This document shows, piece by piece, positions 1 through 8,748 of a DNA stretch of 31,932 nt. The notes beneath the pieces were generated by a model, which did not search any database, was not told the DNA's origin, and saw nothing but the letters and a program-made list of their open reading frames with translations. Within the stretch, counting starts at the first letter, position 1. Each line of letters opens with the position of its first letter. The position numbers and the translations under genes are program-made. The DNA comes from Leptolinea sp. UBA5366 (GTDB lineage Bacteria > Chloroflexota > Anaerolineae > Anaerolineales > Anaerolineaceae): assembly GCA_002407845.1 (NCBI GenBank), contig DHPK01000019.1, positions 24,011 to 55,942 of the forward strand, in the 5' to 3' direction.

Positions 1-25
1 TGCCTTACCACTTGGCGACTCCCGC
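1..25 (-). tRNA. tRNA 5' fragment, probably tRNA-Cys (or Gln)
   Basis: Read on the minus strand, bases 25 to 1 give a seven-base acceptor 5' strand (GCGGGAG), TC at positions 8-9, then GCC, AAGTGGTAA and GGC, which is a standard D arm, followed by A. The gene runs off the window before the anticodon, so its identity is inferred only from the D-arm type, which is common in bacterial tRNA-Cys and also found in tRNA-Gln. An extended -10 box lies about 20 bases upstream, which supports a real tRNA gene. Confidence 0.65.
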
Positions 26-44
26 TAATGCTTGAGCGCAAAAG

Positions 45-53
45 ATTATATCA
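45..53 (-). promoter_or_regulatory. Extended -10 promoter for the partial tRNA
   Basis: On the minus strand these bases read TGATATAAT, a perfect TATAAT with the extended TGn element. It ends about 19 bases before the tRNA 5' end. No good -35 hexamer is seen at 16-18 bases, which fits an extended -10 promoter. Confidence 0.55.
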
Positions 54-168
54 TAAAAACTTGTGAAACCGGTAAACTGATCATCCTGTGATCCGGTAAC
101 GCAATATGGATCAAATATCCGAAAAAATCTCTTCGCACAAAAAATCAACTGAATTTCATCCTCTTTTT

Positions 169-177
169 TGATATAGT
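169..177 (+). promoter_or_regulatory. Extended -10 promoter for the S10 peptidase
   Basis: TGATATAGT (extended TGn plus TATAGT) lies about 33 bases before the chosen start codon, giving a short leader of some 27 bases. The -35 region (around TTCATC) is weak. Just upstream, 68-97 holds a small inverted repeat (GATCA/TGATC at 79-93) and two CCGGTAA copies that could be an operator; this is only a guess. Confidence 0.4.
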
Positions 178-210
178 TAAACTGACATTTGAAGAAAGAT
201 GGAGGTATTA

Positions 211-1716
211 ATGACAGCAGAAATTAAAACACCCGAACGGCCTGAAAAAAGCCCTGAGAGTCCTCAGGACACTCAAGTTGTGACAAAACATAGCGCGATC
301 GTCGCAGGTAAAGAAATTTCTTACACAGTTACGACCGGACGCATGGTGCTCAAAGAGGAGATTACGAAGGCGGATGGAGACACCAAAGATCAGTATGAGG
401 GGGAAAAAGCGCGGGCGGAGATTTTCTATATCGCTTACACGCTCGACGATGGCGCAGGACAGCCGAATGCCAAACGACCGCTGACATTCGCGTTCAATGG
501 CGGACCCGGGTCTGCTTCCCTGTGGGTTCATCTGGGATTGTTGGGTCCGAAACGGGTTAAACTGCTGGAAGATGGATCGCCATTGCCGCCGCCGGCTGAG
601 TTGATCGACAATGAAAGCTCGATTCTGGATCTGACAGACCTGGTCTTCATCGATCCGGTCGGCACCGGCTATTCCCGGGCTGCTGTCGGAGATAAACCAA
701 ATGAATTCTGGGGCTGGAAAAAAGATGTTGAATCAATCTCGGAATTCATCCGATCCTATGTCTCACGCAACCAGCGCTGGTCATCTCCGAAATTTATCGC
801 CGGTGAGTCCTATGGATCGACCCGCACTGCTGGGATCGCTGACTTTCTTTCGGAGAAACACGGGCTTTATCTGAATGGAATTATCCTGATTTCGACCGCG
901 CTCGATTTTTCAACGCTGGACTTCAACCCAGGAAATGATCTGCCTTATGCACTGATCCTGCCTTCCTATGCCGCTACTGCCTGGTATCACAAGCAGCTTG
1001 ATCCTAAACTGCAGAAGAAACCGCTTCCGGAACTCTTAGCTGAAGTTCGAAAATTCGCGGGCGGAACTTACATGACCGCTTTGTTCGAAGGCGCTCGTCT
1101 GAGCGAATCGGAGCAGAATGCCGTCGCCCGGAAAATCGCTGCATATTGCGGACTTTCACTGGATTTCGTGCTGCAATCGAACCTGCGCATCCCGCTTCCG
1201 CGCTTCACAAAAGAACTGCTAAGAACCCAGCGTCGGACGGTTGGTCGCCTTGACAGCCGGTTTATTGGAATGGATCGCGATGCGGCGGGAGAAGCGCCTG
1301 AAGACGATCCTTCAAGCTATGAACTTTCAGGCGCGTTCGCCGGTGCGATGAATGATTACCTCGGGCGTGATTTAGCGTATCAGACGGACTTGGAATACAC
1401 TTTTTCGGCTGATCTATGGAAGATTTGGAGCTACAAAGAGCATGAGAATCAGTATGTCCAGTTGGAGGAAGTGCTGCGCAGAACGATGGTGCGCAATAAA
1501 TTCATGAAAGTTTGGGTGTTGAACGGCTATTATGATCTGGCAACTCCGTTTTATGCCTCAGAATATGTCTTCAATCACCTTCAGCTTGAACCGAGCCTGA
1601 TGGAAAATCTGTGGATGACCTACTATGAAGCCGGTCACATGATGTATGTTCATCAGCCATCGCTGGAAGCGTTCAGGAAACATGCTGAAGAGTTTTACAT
1701 TAAAGCAATTCAGTAA
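211..1716 (+). CDS. Peptidase S10 family serine carboxypeptidase, cytosolic
   Basis: Serine carboxypeptidase-like protein of about 501 aa that removes C-terminal residues from peptides. Visible motifs are the oxyanion-hole segment FNGGPGSAS, the nucleophile motif GESYG (Ser at residue 200), the acid in NGYYDLATP (Asp 442) and the base in EAGHMMY (His 476), so the triad is complete. The usual alpha/beta-hydrolase order is kept. No signal peptide or membrane helix is seen, so it should act in the cytosol, unlike eukaryotic S10 enzymes. I chose ATG 211 rather than ATG 199 because GGAGG at 201-205 lies five bases before 211 and inside any frame started at 199. It is a single gene with its own promoter and a strong terminator. 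The in vivo substrate is unknown; peptide use as a carbon source is a reasonable inference. Confidence 0.93.
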   Translation: MTAEIKTPERPEKSPESPQDTQVVTKHSAIVAGKEISYTVTTGRMVLKEEITKADGDTKDQYEGEKARAEIFYIAYTLDDGAGQPNAKRPLTFAFNGGPGSASLWVHLGLLGPKRVKLLEDGSPLPPPAELIDNESSILDLTDLVFIDPVGTGYSRAAVGDKPNEFWGWKKDVESISEFIRSYVSRNQRWSSPKFIAGESYGSTRTAGIADFLSEKHGLYLNGIILISTALDFSTLDFNPGNDLPYALILPSYAATAWYHKQLDPKLQKKPLPELLAEVRKFAGGTYMTALFEGARLSESEQNAVARKIAAYCGLSLDFVLQSNLRIPLPRFTKELLRTQRRTVGRLDSRFIGMDRDAAGEAPEDDPSSYELSGAFAGAMNDYLGRDLAYQTDLEYTFSADLWKIWSYKEHENQYVQLEEVLRRTMVRNKFMKVWVLNGYYDLATPFYASEYVFNHLQLEPSLMENLWMTYYEAGHMMYVHQPSLEAFRKHAEEFYIKAIQ

Positions 1717-1737
1717 CAAAAATATCACACAATCTAT

Positions 1738-1768
1738 AAGAGATTCCTTACCGGGAATCTCTTTTTTT
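1738..1768 (+). terminator. Rho-independent terminator after the S10 peptidase
   Basis: A 9-10 bp stem (AGAGATTCC at 1739-1747 with GGAATCTCT at 1754-1762) and a 6-base loop are followed by a run of T to 1768. It lies about 20 bases after the stop codon. Confidence 0.9.
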
Positions 1769-2016
1769 AACTGTTTCTTCAAGCTTATGAAAATGAGTAG
1801 CAGTAATGACGCCCTGCACAATCGCCAGAAATTTACGAGAATCTGCAGAGTAAGTAAATATTAGTAATATAAATCAAGGTAAAAACGAATAGATATCTTG
1901 TCGAGAATAATAATAAGCAGGCACGGAAGTTTGCTTTCGCTATGTCTTAATTCCATTTTTCACAGAACAATCCAGAAGAAAGTGGGCTAAAATAAACCTA
2001 CAAGGAGCGTGGAAAA
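1769..2016 (+). promoter_or_regulatory. AT-rich upstream region of dnaE
   Basis: No gene is seen here. The nearest -10-like box is TAAAAT at 1988-1993, the same variant used by several other promoters in the window, but no matching -35 lies 16-18 bases upstream, and it would leave a leader of only about 16 bases. A good ribosome binding site (AAGGAG, 2002-2007) lies 9 bases before the dnaE start. The rest, 1769-1980, shows no clear structure. Confidence 0.3.
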
Positions 2017-5000
2017 ATGTCATTTGTTCATCTTCATCTGCATACTGAATATTCTCTGCTGGATGGGTTCACCAAGATCCATAAGCTGATGACCAGGGTG
2101 AAGGAGATGGACATGCCGGCGGTGGCAATCACCGATCATGGCACGATGTTTGGCGTGGTTGAGTTTTTCACAGCTGCAAAGGCTGCCGGGATCAAGCCGA
2201 TCATTGGGCTTGAGTCCTATTTATCGACCGGTCCGATGACCGCGAAAGAACCCAAAGACAAATATTCTACTCACTTGCTGCTGCTGGCTCAAAACATGAC
2301 CGGCTATAAAAATCTGCTGCGCATTGCGAGTGCGTCACAGCTTGAAGGCTATTATTATCATCCGCGGATCGATCATGAATTCCTGGCAGAACACTCAGAA
2401 GGACTGATTGCGACATCGGGCTGCATGGCAGCTGAGGTTCCACGCATGATCTTGAACAGCGATGTCGAAGGCGCCCGAAACAGGCTGGACTGGTATAAGC
2501 AGGTTTTTGGCAGCAATAATTTTTTCATCGAACTACAGGATCATGAAATTCCCGAAATCAAGGGACTCAACAACACTTTGCTGAAGCTCGGGAAAGAGCT
2601 GGACATCCCGTTTGTCGCGACGAATGACACGCATTATGTTGATCCGGGAGACTGGCGTTATCAGGACATCATGCTGGCGATCCAAACCGGCGCCCGGTTG
2701 AGCGATCCGCGGCGCTTCAAGATGTCTGATAAAACCTATTATCTGCGCTCGCCTGAGGAGATGAAGACCCTGTTCGGACATATCGATGGCGCGATTCAAA
2801 ACACGCTTGAAATTGCAGAACGCTGCAATGTTGATTTAACGAGCGATACCCATCACCTGCCGGTATTTCCGCTTGAAGGCGGTGAGACAGCGGAATCCCA
2901 GCTGCGCAGAATCTGCGAAGCCGGACTGAAGCGAAAATATGGCAGCGATGCCGAGGAAAATCCGAATGTCCGAGAGCGGATCGAAAAAGAGCTCTCGATC
3001 ATTCACACGATGGGATTCGACGCTTATTTTTTGATCGTTCACGATCTGATTCAGCACGCGCGCAGTGAAAACATCTGGTATAACGTGCGCGGATCAGGCG
3101 CCGGCTCGATGGTAGCGTATGTGCTCGACATTACACCGGTGGATCCGCTTGAATTTAAATTGATTTTTGAACGGTTTTTGAATCCTGAGCGCATTTCGAT
3201 GCCCGATATCGACCTCGATATCCAGGACGATCAGCGCTATAAAATGCTTCAATATTGTTCTGACAAATATGGCGCTGACCGCGTCTCGCAGATTATCACG
3301 TTTAACACGCTGGGAGCAAAAGGGGCTATCCGCGACGTCGGCCGTGTTATGGATATTCCGCTTGCCGAAGTGGATCGAATCTGCAAGCTGATCCCGGCTG
3401 GGATCAAGATGCCTGTCAGCGGTAAATCGATCACGATCAAAAATTGTCTTGAAGAGGTGCCGGAGTTCAAACAGGCGGTTGAGGCTGATCCGGTCATCAC
3501 TGAGCTGACGACAACTGCCTCCGAGATGGAAGGGGTCACGCGCAACGTCGGTACACATGCTGCAGGCGTGATTATCACGGATATCCCAATTGTTGAATAT
3601 GCGCCGCTGCATCGCCCGACTTCCGGGTCGGATGACAACCCGATTAAATCAGTCGCTCAGTTTGAAATGAACATCGTTGACCGCATGGGTCTGCTGAAGA
3701 TTGACTTCTTGGGGCTGGTGACGCTGACTGTGATGCAGAAGTGCTGCTCTAATATCGAAAAGAGACACAGCATTCACTTTGAACTCTCCAATATTCCAAC
3801 AGATGATAAGCAGACATTCAAATTTCTGAGCGACGGGCACACGGCAGGCGTCTTCCAGCTGGAAAGTTCGGGCATGACACGCTACATCAAGGAGATGAAG
3901 CCGAAATCTCTCGATAATATTATTGCGATGGTGGCGCTTTATCGCCCTGGCCCAATGCAGTTTATTCCGGATTACATCGCCTGTATGCATGGCGAAAAGC
4001 AGCCATTTTATCGGCATGAAAAGTTGAAGCCGATTTTTGAGGAAACCTACGGCATTCCGGTTTATCAGGAACAAATCATGACCGCAGCAATGGAACTCGG
4101 CGGCTACACCGCGGCTGAATCCGACAGCCTGCGCAAGGCAATTTCGAAAAAGAAAAAGGCGGACATTGACCGGCATAAGGTTAAATTTATCAATGGCTGT
4201 GTGGCGAACGGCATCGATCAGACGGTAGCGGAAAACATTTTCTCCGATTGGGAGCAGTTCGCAAATTATGGTTTCAATAAAAGCCATGCCGCAGACTATG
4301 GCGTGCTTGCGGTTCAGACCGGTTATTTGAAAACGCATTTCACGATCGAATATATGACTGCGATTTTGGATGCGAACCGGAATGATTCGAACAAGATTGC
4401 CTTCTATATCAACGATTGCCGAACGATGGGGATCGAAGTTTTGCCGCCGGAAATCAATTCGAGCAAATGGGAATTCACGGTCGATGAGAGCGGCGGAAAA
4501 AACAATCAGATTCGGTTTGGACTCGGAGCAGTGAAAAACGTTGGTGAAAATTCGGTGCTGGCAATCACGGACGAACGGGAACAAAATGGTCCGTTCAGCG
4601 ATTTGAATGATTTTGTGCAGCGGGTTGACCTGCGGCTGGTCGGGCGGCGTCCGCTGGAGTGCCTGATCAAAGTGGGGGCGCTGGATGCTTTTGGCGAACG
4701 CGGTGCGCTTTTAGGCGCGGTGGATATGATGATCAACGCCAGTTCCGCCAATTATAAGAGCAAGGATTCCGGTCAGTTCGATCTTTTTGATTTGATGTCA
4801 ATTCCGATCGTTCAGGTTGAGCTGCCGACGGTTCCAGCAATTGAAAACAAAGAAAAACTGATGTGGGAACGGGATTTGCTGGGATTGTTTGTTTCCGATC
4901 ACCCCTTGAATGACCATGTTAAAACCCTGGAAAAGCGAAGAGCAATGCAGGTCAGCGACCTTCAGAGCGCTGATAACGGGCTGCAAGTAACCGTTGGCGG

Positions 5001-6102
5001 AATCGTCCAGAGCATGCGGATGATGCTGACTAAAAAGGACAGCCGGTCGATGTGCTCGATCAGTCTCGAGGATATTCAGGGAGAGTCCGTGGACGTGATC
5101 TTCTATCCGACTTCCTGGGAAAGATGCCAGGACATCGTCAAGCAGGATGAGATCATTTTAGTTCAAGGCAGGCTGGATAATTCGCGTTCCAATCTGCAGA
5201 TCAGCGCATCCAACGTTGAATCACTGCTGGTGGGCGGCATCCCGAAACAGGATGCGGATTTCGTTGATTCTTTCTCGCTTGACGATTTTGGCGAAGATTT
5301 TGGCAGGCAAGAAATGAATTTGCGCAGGGAGCCGGCAGCAAGTGCCGGGCAGCGGATTGCGGAAGAAGCTGAACCCTGGGATTCAGACGCAGGCGGCGAT
5401 GATAACTGGGGATCTGATCCGGTTTTCGAATCCTTCGCTGTCGCTCCGGTGCCGCTGATCCCCGAATCAGCGCCCTATTCAATCACGGAACATGTTTCCG
5501 ATTCGTTATCCGAAGATCAGACTGGAACTTCGTGCTGCGCAGACGCGCCGTCTACTGCGGAGACTGTTGATGAAATGACTGATGAGCATGAAACCGAGTC
5601 AGTCGAGACCGAGTCCGTCATGGAGAGCGAGCCGATTGATGAGGCAGATGAAACAGTAGAAGAATCAGTCCGCAATGACATCGAGAGTCCGTCTCAGCCT
5701 GAGCCTGAGCCAGCTGCTGAGCCGCTACCTGAAGTTGAACAACCAAAAGCCGTTGAGAAAAAGGATCTGGCAAATGCTGTTCAAGCGGATGAGACCGAAG
5801 AGGATGAGGACGATGATGATTTCCCATTCCCGGACGATATCAAACCGCGCTCACGCCTACTGACTTTGATTTTTGAAAATGAGCCCGATAGCAACATGGA
5901 TATCATGATTCGGCGGATGCAGCGCATTCACGGCATGGTTTCGGCTTACCCAGGGCGGGATAAACTGGCATTCATGATTCATGACAAAGGGCAGGTCCAG
6001 CTAGTTGAATTCCCGGATTCAAACACGAAAATCTGTGATGAACTCCTGACTGCACTGCAGCAGGAATTGGGCGAGAAAAACATCCGGATCGAAGAATACT
6101 GA
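2017..6102 (+). CDS. dnaE: DNA polymerase III alpha subunit
   Basis: Replicative DNA polymerase of the C family, 1361 aa, longer than the usual 1100-1200. The N-terminal PHP domain keeps its metal-ligand motifs (HLHLHT near residues 5-10, TDHGTMFG, GLESY, NDTHYVD), so it may be an active metal site, unlike E. coli DnaE. Polymerase catalytic acids are Asp 397 and Asp 399 in PDIDLD and Asp 563 in KIDFLGL. The fingers, the helix-hairpin-helix region and the OB fold (about residues 990-1080) follow. Residues about 1108-1270 are a low-complexity, strongly acidic Glu/Asp/Pro/Ser linker, followed by a small folded-looking C-terminal domain (about 1275-1361). A domain of that kind occurs at the end of some DnaE1 proteins. 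A good Shine-Dalgarno supports the start. The gene stands alone. Confidence 0.97.
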   Translation: MSFVHLHLHTEYSLLDGFTKIHKLMTRVKEMDMPAVAITDHGTMFGVVEFFTAAKAAGIKPIIGLESYLSTGPMTAKEPKDKYSTHLLLLAQNMTGYKNLLRIASASQLEGYYYHPRIDHEFLAEHSEGLIATSGCMAAEVPRMILNSDVEGARNRLDWYKQVFGSNNFFIELQDHEIPEIKGLNNTLLKLGKELDIPFVATNDTHYVDPGDWRYQDIMLAIQTGARLSDPRRFKMSDKTYYLRSPEEMKTLFGHIDGAIQNTLEIAERCNVDLTSDTHHLPVFPLEGGETAESQLRRICEAGLKRKYGSDAEENPNVRERIEKELSIIHTMGFDAYFLIVHDLIQHARSENIWYNVRGSGAGSMVAYVLDITPVDPLEFKLIFERFLNPERISMPDIDLDIQDDQRYKMLQYCSDKYGADRVSQIITFNTLGAKGAIRDVGRVMDIPLAEVDRICKLIPAGIKMPVSGKSITIKNCLEEVPEFKQAVEADPVITELTTTASEMEGVTRNVGTHAAGVIITDIPIVEYAPLHRPTSGSDDNPIKSVAQFEMNIVDRMGLLKIDFLGLVTLTVMQKCCSNIEKRHSIHFELSNIPTDDKQTFKFLSDGHTAGVFQLESSGMTRYIKEMKPKSLDNIIAMVALYRPGPMQFIPDYIACMHGEKQPFYRHEKLKPIFEETYGIPVYQEQIMTAAMELGGYTAAESDSLRKAISKKKKADIDRHKVKFINGCVANGIDQTVAENIFSDWEQFANYGFNKSHAADYGVLAVQTGYLKTHFTIEYMTAILDANRNDSNKIAFYINDCRTMGIEVLPPEINSSKWEFTVDESGGKNNQIRFGLGAVKNVGENSVLAITDEREQNGPFSDLNDFVQRVDLRLVGRRPLECLIKVGALDAFGERGALLGAVDMMINASSANYKSKDSGQFDLFDLMSIPIVQVELPTVPAIENKEKLMWERDLLGLFVSDHPLNDHVKTLEKRRAMQVSDLQSADNGLQVTVGGIVQSMRMMLTKKDSRSMCSISLEDIQGESVDVIFYPTSWERCQDIVKQDEIILVQGRLDNSRSNLQISASNVESLLVGGIPKQDADFVDSFSLDDFGEDFGRQEMNLRREPAASAGQRIAEEAEPWDSDAGGDDNWGSDPVFESFAVAPVPLIPESAPYSITEHVSDSLSEDQTGTSCCADAPSTAETVDEMTDEHETESVETESVMESEPIDEADETVEESVRNDIESPSQPEPEPAAEPLPEVEQPKAVEKKDLANAVQADETEEDEDDDDFPFPDDIKPRSRLLTLIFENEPDSNMDIMIRRMQRIHGMVSAYPGRDKLAFMIHDKGQVQLVEFPDSNTKICDELLTALQQELGEKNIRIEEY

Positions 6103-6129
6103 AAATTTGAAAAATTTTCGATATTTTTT
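6101..6129 (+). terminator. Weak AT-rich hairpin after dnaE
   Basis: GAAAATTT (6101-6108) and AAATTTTC (6112-6119) form an 8 bp AT-only stem that overlaps the dnaE stop codon, followed by GATATTTTTT. The stem is weak, so termination may be partial. Confidence 0.35.
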
Positions 6130-6156
6130 CAAACAAATCGAACTATCAGTTAAAAT
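6128..6156 (+). promoter_or_regulatory. Probable pfkA promoter
   Basis: TTCAAA (6128-6133), a 17-base spacer and TAAAAT (6151-6156). The -10 matches other promoters in the window and the -35 is imperfect. The leader would be about 38 bases, with AGAAAGGA at 6183-6190 as the ribosome binding site. Confidence 0.45.
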
Positions 6157-6200
6157 GGTTCTGATACTGCTTATACAGTAGTAGAAAGGAATATTTTTTT

Positions 6201-7193
6201 ATGACTGAAACAAAAATTGAGTCTCCAATTCGATCGATTGCGGTTTTAACCTCTGGCGGGGATGCCCCCGGCATGAACGCAGCCATTCGGGCGGTTGTCC
6301 GGGCTGGCGCTGCCAAGGGCTTGAAAGTTTTCGGCGTGCAGGATGGGTATACCGGATTGATCAATGGGGATTTTATCCAATTAGGAAGACGCGACGTCAG
6401 CGGCATTCTAAGCCGCGGCGGGACTTTTTTGCGGACAGACCGCAGCAGCGAAATGAAAACAGCTTATGGCCAGCGCGAGGCAATCCGCCAGCTTAATAAT
6501 GAAGGGATTGACGGGCTGGTTGTGATTGGCGGAGACGGCAGTCTGGCAGGCGCTCAGGCGCTGGCAGATCAAGGAATGACCGTCGTCGGGATTCCCGGAA
6601 CGATTGACAATGATGTTTTTGGGACTGAAACCTGTATCGGGGTGGACACTGCGCTGAACACGATTATGGAAGCGATTGACAAAATCCGCGACACAGCTGC
6701 CTCTCACACCCGCGCTTTTCTGGTTCAGACGATGGGACGTGAAAGCGGTTATCTTGCGGTCCAGTCAGCCATGATTTCTGGTGCGGAAATTGCGCTAATC
6801 CCTGAGGAACCGGCATCGGTTGAAGAGGTTGCGGAAGTGATCGAAGGCTCCTATAAACGCGGCAAGAAACATTGCATTATTGTGATTGCTGAGGGGTATC
6901 CGGTGTCGATGTCAGAGCTGGCGGATCAGCTCGATGCGATGGATCTTGGATTCAAAGCCCGATCGATCAATCTCAGTTATGTGCAGCGTGGCGGTTCCCC
7001 CTCTGCCTTCGACCGGATTCTGGCATCCCGGATGGGGTACAAAGCGGTCGAATTCATAACTTCCGGTCAACAGGCAGTCATGACCTCGATGCAAGGCAGA
7101 GAGATTGTGCCGTTCCCAATTAAGGATCTGGTTGGAAAACATCGAAAAGTGTCTGACGAATACCTCGATATTTCGAATATATTGTCGCGATAA
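6201..7193 (+). CDS. pfkA: 6-phosphofructokinase, ATP-dependent
   Basis: Phosphofructokinase of group A, 330 aa, phosphorylating fructose 6-phosphate to the 1,6-bisphosphate in glycolysis. It opens with the nucleotide loop GGDAPGMNAAIRAVVR. GGDGS (Asp 112, Gly 113) carries Gly where PPi-dependent enzymes have Asp, and PGTIDND has Gly where they have Lys, so ATP is the predicted donor. The substrate motif MGRESGYLA is present. Length is close to the 320 aa of E. coli PfkA. The start has a purine-rich binding site 10 bases upstream with an unusual T7 spacer tract. Single gene between its own promoter and terminator. Confidence 0.96.
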   Translation: MTETKIESPIRSIAVLTSGGDAPGMNAAIRAVVRAGAAKGLKVFGVQDGYTGLINGDFIQLGRRDVSGILSRGGTFLRTDRSSEMKTAYGQREAIRQLNNEGIDGLVVIGGDGSLAGAQALADQGMTVVGIPGTIDNDVFGTETCIGVDTALNTIMEAIDKIRDTAASHTRAFLVQTMGRESGYLAVQSAMISGAEIALIPEEPASVEEVAEVIEGSYKRGKKHCIIVIAEGYPVSMSELADQLDAMDLGFKARSINLSYVQRGGSPSAFDRILASRMGYKAVEFITSGQQAVMTSMQGREIVPFPIKDLVGKHRKVSDEYLDISNILSR

Positions 7194-7212
7194 ATACTAA
7201 AAGTATTTTTGG

Positions 7213-7245
7213 AATGCCCGGAATTCGAAACCCGGGCATTTTTCA
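7213..7245 (+). terminator. Rho-independent terminator after pfkA
   Basis: AATGCCCGG (7213-7221) pairs with CCGGGCATT (7232-7240), with a 10-base loop and a short T run. It lies 20 bases past the pfkA stop. Confidence 0.85.
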
Positions 7246-7254
7246 ATTAATTTC

Positions 7255-7283
7255 TTGTTCAGACAAATAAATTTTGATATAAA
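7255..7283 (+). promoter_or_regulatory. Possible distal promoter of the sugar ABC operon
   Basis: TTGTTC (7255-7260), a 17-base spacer and TATAAA (7278-7283), the latter preceded by TGA. It is weaker than the proximal promoter at 7383. It overlaps the first copy of the 13-base repeat, so it could be a regulated promoter. Confidence 0.35.
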
Positions 7284-7327
7284 AAGCATTTTAATTTTAA
7301 AGTTTACTCATATGTCAGACAAATAAA
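7259..7327 (+). repeat. Exact 13-base direct repeat, possible operator pair
   Basis: TCAGACAAATAAA occurs at 7259-7271 and again at 7315-7327, 56 bases apart in the same orientation, between the pfkA terminator and the strong promoter of the sugar transporter. The surrounding region 7246-7382 is AT-rich and has no gene. Confidence 0.6.
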
Positions 7328-7382
7328 GAGAGAATTTTATAAAAAAATGAAACTTATCTGATTTTGACTGAAAATGTGAAGA

Positions 7383-7411
7383 TTGACAAATGATTTTCCG
7401 TTTGATAAAAT
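7383..7411 (+). promoter_or_regulatory. Strong sigma-70 promoter of the sugar ABC operon
   Basis: TTGACA (7383-7388), a 17-base spacer and TAAAAT (7406-7411): a perfect -35 and five of six bases at -10. The predicted start near 7418 gives a leader of about 32 bases carrying AGGAGA just before the ATG. Confidence 0.85.
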
Positions 7412-7449
7412 CTTATTAGGAAATTAAAAAAATCATGTAGGAGAAGAGA

Positions 7450-8661
7450 ATGAAAAAATTTGTTTTTGTACTTCTTGCCTTGCTTTTGCTCGTGCCGACT
7501 GTCAGCATTTTTGCTCAAGACACCCTGACTATGGGCTCATGGCGCGCGGATGATGTCGAAAAAATGAATGCCCTGTTTGATGTTTACAAGGAAGCTTCAG
7601 GCGTTCAAATCGACTTCCAGCCGACAAATCCCCCGGATTACAATGCAACGCTCCGGCTGCAGCTGGAAAGCGGCACCGGTCCGGATCTGATGTATGTGCG
7701 GTCCTACGCCACAGGCGCTGACCTGTATAAGAGCGGCTATTTAGCGAAAATCAATGATCTGCCAGGTCTTGCCGATTCACTGACAGAACAGAACCTTGCC
7801 CCTTGGACAATTGATGGCGATACCTTCGCGGTTCCGGTCATTGCCGTAACCCATGCCGTTTATTACAACAAAGATATTTTTGCTGCAAACAATATTGAAA
7901 TCCCCACCACGTTCGAAGAATTTCTGGCAGCCTGTGAAACACTCAAAGCTGCCGGCGTCACACCGCTTGCCAATGGTGTCGCTGAAGAATGGGACATCCT
8001 CGAAACCTTCTTCCTTGGAATGCTGCCTAACTACATCGGCGGAGCTGAAGAACGCGTTCTCTATGAATCAGGCGAAAAGAAACTGAATGATGAAGCCTTT
8101 GTGAAAGCCTATACTGATATGGCAAAGGTTGCACCTTATCTGCCGACTGGTTTCGAAGCCGTCACCTATAATGACAGCCAGATTCTGTTCGCAACTGGGA
8201 AAGCCGCCATGTTCATGGACGGATCATGGACGCTGGGCACTTATGGCGACGTTGATTTTGAATGGGGAACATTCGCGATGCCGGCTCCTGCTGGTTCAGA
8301 AACCGCGATCACCTTCCATCTGGATGCCGCCATCGGTATGAATGCTGCATCAGCCCATCCTGAAGAAGCCAAAGCATTCCTTGCCTGGCTCTGCACTCAG
8401 GAAGGTGTTGACGCACTGGCGAAGTATCTGCCGGTTGGCATGTACCCAATCTCAAAACTGGAAGTGACGCTCGAAGATGCCCACGCTCAGGAAATGCTGT
8501 CGCTGACCAATGAGAAATTGACAGACGTCCGCTTTGTCTGGCCGGCACTGATGGATCTCTACAGCCCGATGAATCAGGCAGTTATTTCAGTCCTGAAGGG
8601 CACCGATCCGCAGGCTGCTGCAGACACCGTTGAAGTAGCTTTTGAAGCATTGAAAAAATAA
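7450..8661 (+). CDS. Carbohydrate ABC transporter substrate-binding protein
   Basis: Extracellular solute-binding protein family 1, 403 aa, which captures a sugar outside the membrane and delivers it to the two permeases encoded next. Residues 1-22 form a signal peptide (KK at the N-terminus, a long Leu-rich core, cleavage predicted after SIFA). There is no lipobox cysteine, so it is predicted to be released or held by something other than a lipid anchor. The mature part has the two-lobe pattern of this family (for example VPVIAVTHAVYYNKDIF in the hinge region and GKAAMFMDGSW). It starts the operon behind a strong promoter. A hairpin directly after it probably sets its higher expression over the permeases. 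The sugar cannot be told from sequence. Confidence 0.93.
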   Translation: MKKFVFVLLALLLLVPTVSIFAQDTLTMGSWRADDVEKMNALFDVYKEASGVQIDFQPTNPPDYNATLRLQLESGTGPDLMYVRSYATGADLYKSGYLAKINDLPGLADSLTEQNLAPWTIDGDTFAVPVIAVTHAVYYNKDIFAANNIEIPTTFEEFLAACETLKAAGVTPLANGVAEEWDILETFFLGMLPNYIGGAEERVLYESGEKKLNDEAFVKAYTDMAKVAPYLPTGFEAVTYNDSQILFATGKAAMFMDGSWTLGTYGDVDFEWGTFAMPAPAGSETAITFHLDAAIGMNAASAHPEEAKAFLAWLCTQEGVDALAKYLPVGMYPISKLEVTLEDAHAQEMLSLTNEKLTDVRFVWPALMDLYSPMNQAVISVLKGTDPQAAADTVEVAFEALKK

Positions 8662-8682
8662 GTCTTAGTTAGAAGTTTTCTA

Positions 8683-8710
8683 AGAGGGTTGTAGGGTTCT
8701 GCAACCCTCT
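8683..8710 (+). terminator. Attenuating / mRNA-stabilising hairpin between binding protein and permeases
   Basis: AGAGGGTTG (8683-8691) and CAACCCTCT (8702-8710) form a 9 bp stem with a 10-base loop. Only two T residues follow, so it is probably a partial terminator or 3'-end protector. Such hairpins are common after binding-protein genes, where they raise the binding-protein to permease ratio. Confidence 0.7.
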
Positions 8711-8748
8711 TTCATTAAGTATGAAAGAATTAATCGGAGGATTGGTTG

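Noticed and set aside
3649..4584. Minus-strand open frame of 311 codons inside dnaE
   Set aside because: It is a mirror of the dnaE coding frame, has no protein-family features and no ribosome binding site.
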